NCBI GenBank assembly: GCA_039545315.1
Contig: BCIM01000001.1
Span: 2,203,783-2,267,782, forward strand
Direction: 5' to 3'
Length of the DNA: 64,000 nucleotides
Source: Kondoa malvinella
Taxonomy: Eukaryota; Basidiomycota; Agaricostilbomycetes; Agaricostilbales; Kondoaceae
Shown: in pieces, positions 1 through 9,252 of the stretch
How the letters are laid out: every line of letters starts with the position of its first letter
Position numbering within the stretch: the stretch's first letter is position 1
Program-made: the position numbers and the translations under genes
The notes under the pieces: model-generated
The model's input: the letters and a program-made list of their open reading frames with translations, nothing else
Database searches by the model: none
Told to the model about the DNA's origin: nothing

Positions 1-428
1 AGGAAGAAGGGGAGCAGGCAACGAGGTATACCAATAGACGGCTAGGCAGGGTAACAATAGAAGCAGGTATCTTTTACGAAAGGCAGCCAGCTTGAGTCGA
101 CGTTGCTGGACAAGCGAATTGCTCAACGTTCTACGGCGATGCCACTCCCTTCTGGAGCGCATGACACAACAAGGGATTCGACATATCTTTATGCTCCTTC
201 TATGGCCTCAGGCGTCACGTCCTCGAGCGCGCCTCGCATGAAATCAACAACAGAACTCTCCATGGTTGAATCTCGCACAGGCTTGCAGACGATGGAACGG
301 CCTGCTCTACAAAGAAATCCTAGTTCTTCGTCTCCTGGATTCTTCCAACATGCACTCGCGACGAAAACACAGAAGGTACCTACTGTCAACGAGCCATGAA
401 CCATGTCTGACCGGGAAGGCAGGCTTAC
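1..428. other. Left-edge region without a confident gene
   Basis: No gene can be supported here. The minus strand holds a 71-codon frame from 404 down to 189 that begins with a true ATG. Its last third (acidic, amphipathic, ending EDVTPEAIEGA) looks protein-like, but the first part does not, and no family is recognisable. It would start only 24 bases from the plus-strand gene at 429. It may be a small divergent gene, or only the promoter and 5' leader of that gene. Confidence 0.2.
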
Positions 429-2164
429 ATGGCGACTGTGCTACTGGAGAGCGTCGCTGTGCTTGTCTTGGTCGGCATTGTGTTTGCAAAGATACAGAAC
501 AGGATTATTGACGACTCGAATGACCAAGTAAGTTCGGTAAGGGCTGAAGGGAATACTTGGAGCTGATGCTGGAACCGATGCTAGCTGACCAGTATTCAGG
601 TGAGTGCTGTAGCATATTCTGGGCACTGAGCTGAATGTAGTCACAGGTGCGCTGCACGGTTTGACACGCGTGCCCTGTGCTCACTGGCACGGAAAACAAT
701 CTCGAACAGGTGAAGGAGGCTGACAGCAATTCGGCGTAAAGCTGATGCTGCGGTCTGTACTTCTTCACAGGTCTATCTCGGTCTCTTCATTCTAGCGGTC
801 GTCTTTCTACTCTTAGTCTCCTTCGACGCCCTACGACTCAAGAACGTGCTTCAACTAGAAGCCATCCTCATCTTTTCTTTATCAATGCTGGTTTACGCTG
901 CTTTGATGCAGGATCAGATCCATGACGCGTTGATCAATGCAAACCTCGGTTTGAGCTGCAGCGATCCTGGAGCGGTCTTGAGCTGTCCTGGTGGTCAGAC
1001 GCTATTCGACAGTGTTAATGGGTTGGTTATAGCTGTGCCGTGTATATTGGCAGCGGGGACGTTGGTGCGGGCAATAATGGTGAGCTTACTTTGTCACTTC
1101 TGTCTGGGACGTATCTGACTAGCTCGCAGACGTTCTGGCTGTGGAAAGAGTTTGGCTGGGTGAGCTTCGCTACCATTGTCTAATCTTTCCCGGCTGATAA
1201 CATTTGCAGGCTATATTTGATATTGTCGGAGCATCGTAGGTGCTCGAATTCAAGGCGATAGACAAAGTCTCATATACATACAGGCTATCAATACGCAAGC
1301 TTTACACGTGGTATCAAGTCTTTGCTTGCATACTCAAGTTCGACGTGAGTTTGATATACTCTTTCTCTCTTTCAGATGAAAGTTACTTATATCTCACAGG
1401 TGTTCTTCTTCGTGTGCTCTCTCATTCAAAAGCAGCAAATCACGCTGACCCAGTTTGTAGCTCGGCTTCAGTCTACAGTTCCTCATTCTAGGTCGGTCGA
1501 AACCTGCTTGAGCTCTCTTACGAGCTGAGTCGTGGTTTGTAACGACAGTCCCCGGTATACCCGCTGTCGAGCTCGGTCTAACTATCGCAGCGCTTCCAAT
1601 AACGATCGCAGCTATCATCATCGGCGCAATCAGCATCCGTCGAGAGAACATGATTGGTGTTGCGTTTTATGCTTGCTTCGTGCTCGCGGGAATGGTGCGT
1701 CCGAATAATCTTAGGTCGCGTTGTCGACTGAAGGGACGTCTGGATCACAGACATATTGTTCGTCGCCTCGAGCATGCAGAGCGGCGCTGCTAAAATCTCC
1801 GAAACAGTCGTCTACAAGCTAGTCAGGATATATCAACCCTCTCAGTCAGAGCGGTACTCTAGCAATAGACGATCTCTCTCGTGCGTGTCGTTTGGTCATG
1901 TTCGCTATGCGTACTTGTTTCTCATCGATGTCGCACAGGCTCTTCTCTATCGTCTCGCTACTCATGATCATGGTCACGGGCCTCGTCTCCATCAAGCTAG
2001 TGCTCAATTTTGGCCAAGGACTGGCTCGTGCTATCCGTAAGCCTGCCTTTCTAGTCGAATCTATACTTTGCTTATTGAAAGTTCTTCCAGCGCCCTATCG
2101 CAAGCACACGATGCGAAAGACAGCAGAAGAACAAGAGAACGAGACTCGACCGGAGATTGACTAG
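429..2164 (+). CDS. UPF0658-type Golgi apparatus membrane protein
   Basis: This multi-exon gene encodes a polytopic membrane protein. Exon 1 (429-527) encodes a hydrophobic helix starting MATVLLESVAVL and ends at GTAAGT. Exon 2 (771-1079) adds two or three more helices. Short exons near 1132-1350 carry LYTWYQVFACILKFD. A hydrophobic segment near 1560-1690 includes LTIAALPITIAAIIIGA and RRENMIGVAFYACF. Near 1820-1890 lies KLVRIYQPSQSERY, followed by a final helix and a charged tail ending TRPEID. The YQxFxCxLKFD and KLVRxYQPS signatures are, from memory, those of the fungal UPF0658 Golgi membrane proteins, whose biochemical role is unknown. The donor at 1891 (GTGCGT) restores frame into LFSIVSLLMIM. 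The junction near 1470-1560 is not settled. The tail after the last helix is hydrophilic. Confidence 0.78.
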
Positions 2165-2392
2165 ATTGTGTATGCCTTTGGAGGGTAGAATTAGGGGATA
2201 ACCTGCTTTGTGATACACACCTATTTATTTGAGACATTACTTGACCAACGCATGTACGAATACAAGCAGCCATCTGAGACGATACAGTAGAACTCAACAA
2301 ATCATGGTGGTACTGATGGTTTCGGAAGGGGTTGTGTCGGCCGATTATTTTGAGAATACATGGACCGACCCATTTATCTGAGTATGCAGCGT

Positions 2393-3337
2393 TCATGGCA
2401 TGGCGTCTAAACTCCTGTTGAAGCCTCCCGGACGATTCATGTATTGCCTATACTCTCGTCGCTCTGTCCCAGAATGAGCGAAATCGAAAAATGAAGCGAA
2501 ACGACTGACTTTTGATATCCACAGCACCGACTTCGGTATTACCGGCGACGTGCTTGCCCGTAGTAGTCTCGAAGCCACCGAAGCCCATCATCTGCCTCAT
2601 TAAAGCATCCGCATCCTCTTCTTCAGGTTCTGCCGTCGCTTCCGGTGCACCAGATTCATCTTTCGCCTTTTCTTCCCATTTGCTCTCGCGCTCAGTACGA
2701 GCATCTCTTTCCCTATCTCTCCTATCCCTCGGTCCATCCCTTTCCCTATCACGACGAGGTCCAGAAGGAGCAGAATAGTCAGGACTGGCTCGACGACGCG
2801 AAGAACGATCACGATCATCTCTTCTATGATCACGTTCACGAGGTGGTGGGATATCACGTTCTCTGGCGCGGTCGTGCGTGCGTGGAGGTGGTACATCGCG
2901 ATCTCGGTCCCGTGTTGGAATTTCACGATCTGTAGAAAGTAGGAAGGGATCAGCACAACAAATGCTTTATAATGTGGATACTCAACTTGTAGGTGAGAAG
3001 AACAGGATTGCAGTCAATGCAGTATATAGACAAGCAGAAAGATGCGTGCATGATACATGATCCGAAAGCATTGTCTGCAGGCTTGGAATGGCAAGCGCTA
3101 GGTAAAACCAAAGCCCACCGGGGACAGGGCCAGATGGACAGACAGGAGAGAAGAGAAGAGAAAGATAGACAGAGCCAAATGGAGGAGCGCAAACTAACCT
3201 CTGGACCTATCTCTCCTTCTACCTGAATCTCTGTCATCTCGCCTCACTGGACTTCGACTTCTCCTTCTAGCACCCGAGCTGTAGCTACCACGACCATCAT
3301 CAATATCCGCATAACTCGCTTGTCTTCTGCCAGACAT
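2393..3337 (-). CDS. SNRNP27: U4/U6.U5 tri-snRNP protein SNRNP27 (RY1-like)
   Basis: Three exons (3337-3199, 2929-2510, 2463-2393) join in frame to 209 codons. The N-terminal two thirds is an Arg/Ser/Asp-rich domain with many RDR and RRD dipeptides. A middle segment has LMRQMMGFGGFETTTGK, and the C-terminus reads KKRREYRQYMNRPGGFNRSLD. That tail is nearly identical to human SNRNP27, which ends KRKYRQYMNRKGGFNRPLD. The family is a spliceosomal protein of the tri-snRNP that acts in the nucleus during activation. The last intron has donor GTCAGT and a phase that recreates the KKRRE codons. Its start codon is only 30 bases from the divergent start at 3368, so the two genes must share a promoter or overlap in their 5' leaders. 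Confidence 0.92.
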
Positions 3338-3367
3338 GCTTCGTTGTTGACTGTTGACCATCAAATC

Positions 3368-3823
3368 ATGGCTAAAAAGAAGCCTTCACGTACACCGAGC
3401 AGCAGCGGCGGCGTCCCCAGAGCGAATAAGAACAGAGGAATACCTCAAGCGAGCGATTATGAGAAATCAAGATTGCATACCGGGTTGGTGAAGCGCGGAT
3501 TGCTGCGAGTTGAGGATCTATGGACTTGGTACTCGTTCGTGCTCTGTTCTGTTGGACGTATAGTATAGCGGCTGATGCATGCACGCAGAGGGGAATTCGC
3601 TTTCAGCATGTTGGAACCGGTTTGTCTATCACCACAGTATCACTTCATATGAGGAGCTGAGAGCCAACAGTGGGAAGTGATATTACTGCATGTCATCCTC
3701 ATCGCCTTTCTTGGATTGCTCTACTTTGCGTCGACGCAATACTTGCCAGCTCATATCCGATTCATCGTCTCAAGAGCGCAGTATTACCTGTTCGGCGGGA
3801 AGGACAGCTTGGAGCGATTATAG
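3368..3823 (+). CDS. Serine palmitoyltransferase small subunit-like protein
   Basis: The start is MAKKKPSRTPSSSGG, a basic N-terminus. The conserved core is FAFSMLEPWEVILLHV, then one transmembrane helix (ILIAFLGLLYFAS) and TQYLPAHIRFIVSRAQYYLFGG, ending at the stop at 3821-3823. Human SPTSSA has the same order: MLEPWE, one helix, then a Pro-Gln-His-Ile motif. The family activates serine palmitoyltransferase, the first step of sphingolipid synthesis, in the endoplasmic reticulum. An intron splits the LEPWE codons (donor after CCG near 3631, acceptor CAACAG before TGGGAAGTG). The upstream junction after LWTW (about 3530-3590) is unresolved: the obvious GTACTC donor creates a stop, and a 33-base intron from GTATAG works instead. 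It lies divergent from SNRNP27. Confidence 0.68.
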
Positions 3824-4038
3824 CAGCATGGTGAGTTTAATCTGCTCGATCTTGGGTTCAATAACTGACGGTCGACTACTAGGCGACATCAGTCATAACG
3901 TCTCTTGACTTTTGTTACGGTCGCTCTCGCAAAGTCGCCTTGGTATTGTCCGTATAGTATCACGGGAACAAAGTATTGTACAAATGCATGGAATAACCCC
4001 AAAGTAATATCTTACAATCAAAAGTATGCTACTGACGA
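3824..4038. other. Convergent 3' region
   Basis: This is the shared downstream region of the SPTSS-like gene (plus) and the RING gene (minus). No coding frame or repeat stands out. Confidence 0.5.
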
Positions 4039-6487
4039 TCAGACGCGACCCAACAGCGTACCAACTAAAACATCCGTATCGTCTTCATCTTGCGTTGGTG
4101 GAGCAGGTTGAGGCGTAACACGTTCACAGCCGACTTGGCGACAGAGAGGACAGGAATTCAGACCTGTAGTGAGCCAGAGATCGAGGCACGTCTTGTGGAA
4201 GGCGTGGTTGCATTTCAAGATTCGGCAGCTGTCTTCTTCCAAATAGACGTCCAAACAGACTGGTTCACAGGTCAGCGTTGTGCAGTAAAAGGAGAAAAGA
4301 GACATACCAAGACAGCGATCAGCAGTTTCACTGCTAGGCATCTCCCCTTCAGACAAAGCTTTCAAAGTACCAGCTTGGCAGCACATCAATGCAGATCGAT
4401 CTAGATCTTCCTGTGTTGCCAGTCTATGCGCTTCTAAAGCCGGTCCAACGGAATCCGCGAGCTGAAGCAAGTCCGTATAATCCATAGCGGCGAGTTCTTC
4501 GTCCGTCTATACGTCTCGTTAGTATCATCTACTGCTATACGAAGGGAGACAGACCATATAATTACCCATATCAGGAAACTCGAAATCGGCAAAGAAACTT
4601 CCAAACAGCCCTCTGCCAATACTAGGTTGTCTAGCTCTTCGTCGGAAGCTCAGACTCCTTAACAAGCCCGCTGTTCTTCTAGGCGGTTCATGGAAATATT
4701 CCTCCGATTCGTACGAAAATGGTTCGTCGGTGAATTCGTCGTCACGTTCTGATGTTGCTGGAACAGCGCTATTGGTAGATGGTCGGCGAACCAAATTGGG
4801 AGTGAAACGAGAGCGAGTGAACCATTGGGTCGGGCTGCGTGGTGAGGTTGGTGGTGAGGTTTGACCGGGATTCGAGCTGGAAGAAGGTCTGCGCCGGCGG
4901 AGAATGCTTGGTCGAGAGAAGAGCTGACAGCAACCGTCAGAGATGATGATGGAGGTTAGAGAGGGCAGCTCACAGTGGGCCTAGGACCTGTTTGCCTGTG
5001 AGAATCCGACCACCCTTCATTCGAATCCAAAGTTGGAAGCAGTGACGCGGGATCCGGGAAGAACATTCTACTATCTCTATTTGATCCTCCATCCTCTTCA
5101 AAGACATTCCTACGCATGACTGGAGGCGAGCGAGTAGGCTGATAAGATAGTCGAGGCAGCGCGAAATGTAAAGGCGACTCATCGCTTGCTACGTCTTCCA
5201 CCCGAACACCGCTTGAGTTGGGCCGATAGAGAGTTCTGCGCCGGTTCATGCCTTCTTCGAATGATGAAGTATCTTCTGAAGATGGCCGCGCACCAGGCAA
5301 ACGAAGTCCTTCATCGCTCGCTTCAGCTTGACTAGGTCGGTGTTGGAGCATATATCGAGAGATAGATCGGCGCGATGCGGAAAGACTTTCTTCAGCCCTG
5401 CGGGATGCAACTTCGAGGGACTCTCTTCGCTGACCCCTTTCGAAAGGTTCGCCTTGAGGTGGTAAGCCTCTCAGCCATCGCTCATTCCGCCTATAGGTTG
5501 GTCCACGCATACGGCCACTGAAAGAAGTGCCAGATGACCGAGAGTCGAGAGGGAAGGAAGGCATATAAGGGTCAATGTTGTCATTTCCAGGTTGCTGGAA
5601 TTCGCCCCAAAGCTCTGATGCGAAGGCAGACGAAGTGTGCTCATCTCTTGCAGAATTCATGAGAAAAGACCTCCTCGAGTCCGCTCTAAGCCTTTCCAAG
5701 TCCGCTTCGATGTCATGCCTAGGTGAATCCGTGCGAGGTGTTCTGAAACTCCCTAACTCTTCGATGATTGCTCGTTGTCTATCGAGAGACTCGGAGAAGC
5801 TTCGCAAGCTGTTCGACCCAGATGCTGTTCGCGGTGTCGGTTGTGTCGGTGTTGCATTGTCTAGATTAAAGTAGTCGTCGGCAAAATGTCTTCCAATGAT
5901 AGGTGATTGCTCGGGAGCGAAAGGTGTGGTAGCATTCCTTGGTAGAGCTGGACGCGAGGAAGGACTGGCGGGATCAGAGGAGTCGAGGTTGCGTCGAAAG
6001 GAAGGCAGACGTAAAGAGGGAAAGCGCGACCGAAGTTGGTTTGAGAATTCAGCTTGGGTCGGAGTGCTCGCTTCATGAACTGCCGAAGCTATACAACTGC
6101 TGTATGATGGACAGTCGGAGGTAGATTCGACGGAAGCTTCTGGTGAATGAGGAGCTTGAGGCCAGCTGCTAGAAGTCGTAATGTTTGGCTCAAAGGTACT
6201 GCGCTCTGATGATCGCCTTCGCTTGTGTCTGCTGGCTGATATACTGTCATGCTCATTGATCATAGCATTATGGCAGGGGGAAGACGGTCCGACGGCGTCA
6301 TCTTCGAGCGACATGGGATTGCTGATTGGTGAAGCTTTCAATCGCTGTCGTAGACGCTGATCCGACTCGCTGCTTAACAAGCTGGGCCTAATACCACCTT
6401 ATCAGCTTGACCGGTCGGCTGACCAGTCTGAGTCATTCACCTCTGTACAGCGCTGGCAGTGCTCGTCGGGGTGGTACTAGAGCTCAT
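4039..6487 (-). CDS. RING-H2 finger protein, probable E3 ubiquitin ligase
   Basis: A 47-base first exon (6487-6441, [15 protein letters not shown]) splices to one long exon (6387-4974). Together they encode 487 residues of Ser/Arg-rich sequence, apparently disordered. Later exons carry an acidic region ([17 protein letters not shown]) and [18 protein letters not shown]. The C-terminal RING is split by a 48-base intron inside the first Cys pair: CLVC, then [14 protein letters not shown] and LNSCPLC, which gives C-x2-C, C-x-H-x2-H-x2-C and C-x2-C. The family transfers ubiquitin from an E2 enzyme. A fungal group with a long disordered N-terminus and the WLTTGxNSCPLCR motif is known to me, but its substrates are not. 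No transmembrane segment is evident, and the protein should be roughly 730 residues. Confidence 0.8.
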
Positions 6488-7872
6488 CTTGCTATTGCAG
6501 CCAACCTGAAGACAACAGGTCGCCAGGGAGAACAGGTGATCCAAAGCTGCTTCAACGAGGTGAAAGACCGGAAGGCAATGCAACGGGCGGATTTGGCCCT
6601 GCTAGCCTGTGCCACCTTCCTTGTAGCCGTATATGGTATCTTGAGACCTCTTTGACACGCTACTGCCTAGCTATGCCGCTGTGCTGGAGTATCAAAGGCT
6701 ACAACGCGGGGTATCACTTCACCAGGAGAGGCTTTAGTATATCTCTATGATTGCTGCGGAGGGTATATATGATGAGCTTATCGACTTGTGATCGTTGAGT
6801 GCATGATGGTAGAGCGGGAAAAGAGGTGCATTGCCACAATCTTTCACTGGCAAAGCTGTCTCAATGCCTCGCACACCTGAATGGCGTCTCCTGCTCGGAG
6901 CTGATCATTGAGGTTAGCGAAAGGTTGCAATTGACAAAGGCAGCGCTTACATCTCCCCAGTTGTCAAACGGGATAACACACTCTGCTCCTTTGAGTAGCA
7001 TCATTGCTGCCCTGCTTGACTTGTGTTTGTATCGATGGACGTACGTTGACATTGAAAGCGACAATGATGGCTGAAGCTCTCGCTTGGAGAACATGAGCTT
7101 CTGCAACAACTCCAACAGACAATGCGAAGACTCCGCTGCTCATATCCAACCCAAGAGGGTGCTAGACGATGAGCTTGTCTGTTGATTGACCGAAAGGACG
7201 CAGGCGTTGAAATTTCGCAGCCTCGTCTGACTTTACGCACGCGTACACACTTTTCACGCGCGTAGACTTCATGCGGATAGTCTTTCGCGGACTCGAGGTA
7301 CTTGATGCGTGATCGTGCTGATTGTAAATGACTGCAATCGAATCAAATAGGTCAATCAAGCCTTGGGAATCAGTGATGAGCCAATACCGGAGTGCTGGGC
7401 GATGGGCGACTGTTCTTGTCCAGGACTGACTCGCAATGCCCATTGTCGAGCTACTACCGAGCTAAATAGACCAGGCAGAATGACACATCGCAGCTAGATG
7501 GACGTGTACAAGGCATAGAAGACAGATAGGTAGGGCTCGAAGCTTAAGTTGTTGTCTCTAAGCATTTAAACGAGTTCAATCGCCGACGCGAGACTACATC
7601 AGCCTGCATTGCGTGCAAGAAGAGCAGTCACACAGAACAAAGATAGTAGACGTGAAGATATGGGAGGCAGGAGAGGCGCGGCACCGAATTCATCCTGATC
7701 AGGCGCTCGTCTGCCCTTACGCTTTGTGAGCTTGGCTTGACAGAGTGAAACTTGTAGTAGAAGAAGAGACGCGTCGCTCGAGCGAGACCACAACACAGAA
7801 AGAGAGATATTGCTTGCCCAGAGACGTCGACTCTCCAGTCCCCAAATACCAAACACGCATTGGATACCCAGC
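6488..7872. other. Gene-poor stretch with a decayed mtIF2 copy
   Basis: This 1.4-kb stretch lies between the RING gene and the F-box-like gene. About 6545-7130 is a decayed copy of the 3' flank and 3' coding end of the mtIF2 gene (separate entry). From 7131 to 7872 I see no credible gene. Short frames on both strands lack recognisable motifs. The last few hundred bases are the likely promoter of the gene starting at 7873. Confidence 0.6.
6545..7130 (-). pseudogene. Truncated, internally deleted copy of the mtIF2 3' end
   Basis: Bases 6545-6880 resemble the 3' flank of the mtIF2 gene at about 8962-9250. Shared runs include tgacacgcta, the stretch around cttcacca, and gcatgatggtagagcgg. Bases 6880-7130 resemble its coding end. 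Minus-strand translations in shifting frames give KGAECVIPFDNWGDVS (parent [16 protein letters not shown]) and [18 protein letters not shown] (parent [18 protein letters not shown]). The parental final intron (about 9310-9360) is still recognisable in the copy, so this is a DNA-level duplication and not a retrocopy. About 330 bases of the parent (roughly 9438-9764) are missing. Frames are broken and the homology stops abruptly near 7130, so it cannot encode the factor. Confidence 0.85.
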
Positions 7873-8853
7873 ATGACTGCTACAGCCATTGAAGCACAGC
7901 TAGAAGCCACTCATTTCGCCCTAAATGTCACCAACCTGCCTATGGAACTGTTTGACAAGATCTTTCCTTTGCCAGCTGTGGTCGCGCTTTCTCAGACTTG
8001 TACACATCTGCGCAAGGCTTTGGGCGAAGCAGATGGACCTCAATGGGAGCGACAAGCACGCGTTAATGGTTTCACGAGGTCTCTTCGTCACTCAAACAGA
8101 TCTTGGAGAGCGCTCTGTTCGGCTCTCGTCCATCACGGAGAGAGGTGTGCAGTCTGTCGCATTTATTATGTAGGTTCTCCCAAGTCAGATGTCTCGACAG
8201 TGTACTGAAATCCCTCTTTGCCATCTAGGACGAGAATTTGGAGGTCGCTGCCCAGAGTGAGCATTCGAGTCGGACCCAGATCTTCGACAAGGTTCCTTAC
8301 GGATACTGCAGATGGTTATGCCTTGCCTACTGTTGATCCATACGAGCGACGCGGCGGTCTGTTCGACATGCACGACTCTAACTACGCCTTTGATTGGCAC
8401 ATGAACCCTCATCGTCGACACGAAGTCCGCTTTTGGGCAAGAACGACCAAAGATCAAGAGTCAGAGGCCTGGGAGAATCCTGTCCGGTCCCAGATGCGCG
8501 CCCACCTTGTCATGAGGTCTTTGAATCCATTTGCTACCCCTGTCAAAACCTACTCGGCTAGCGTCACCTTTTCGATAATCTTTACCTACGGTGATAACAG
8601 GTATATTCAAAGGACGAAGCTGGTCAACGAGAGTGGTTTGTCCTTGTGGGACCTGGTTACTATCGACAACACTGGTAAGGCGCCGGGGCGCTGCTCAGTT
8701 CTGCTCTACTCACATTGTGTGCTCTTAGCCACATCCGATCCTGCGCCGACCTCCCATGTGCAGCGTGGTGCAAGACTTCATGGGCTTCAAATTCAGAGCA
8801 ACGTAGGCGTCCGATACCGCGTCTCTCCGCGCAATACTAATATCAGTCATTAG
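7873..8853 (+). CDS. F-box-like protein
   Basis: The protein starts MTATAIEAQLEATHFALNV. A segment at about residues 19-60 reads NLPMELFDKIFPLPAVVALS, then TCTHLRKALGE and W. This fits an F-box (LPxEL.. I ..L....L..L..TC..LR....W). F-box proteins recruit substrates to SCF ubiquitin ligases through Skp1. Exon 1 ends after CRIYY at GTAGGT (about 8169), with an acceptor before 8229. A later intron (GTAAGG near 8676 to an acceptor before CCACATCC) keeps frame into the tail ending SPRNTNISH. The part from 8230 to 8310 needs another splice that I could not fix. The C-terminal part (FTYGDNRYIQRTKLVNESG) is not recognised. The gene lies between the mtIF2 gene and its decayed copy. Confidence 0.5.
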
Positions 8854-9252
8854 GAAATCATTCTACATTGGGGAGTCTATGATAACCGCCCAAAATTAGT
8901 AACTTACAGATGAAGCTGGACTTCGGCGGACTTTTGCTTCAATGAGTGTGAAAGCCCAGTACTACTACAACGAAGCGAAAGACCGAAAGGCAATGCAATA
9001 GACAAATTCAGCCCCGCTATTAAACTGCTGTCTCGTAGTTATATCTTGAGAGCTCTTTGACACGCTAGTAACTAGGTATGTTGCTTTACTGGAGTAGTAA
9101 AGGCTTCAGTGCGGGATATCGCTTCACCACGACAGAGCCTGCAGTGTATCTTTATGGGTCTCTAGGGTATATAGCATGAGCTTGTCGACTTGTGACGCTT
9201 GAGGGCATGATGGTAGAGCGGAGAAAGAGGTACATTGCCGCAAATGCGTCTG
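8854..9252. other. 3' flank of mtIF2; parent of the duplicated flank
   Basis: No gene is visible in these 399 bases. From about 8962 onwards the sequence is the parent (or sister) of the degenerate repeat at 6545-6880, in direct orientation and shifted by about 2.4 kb. This is the 3' untranslated and downstream region of mtIF2. Confidence 0.6.
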
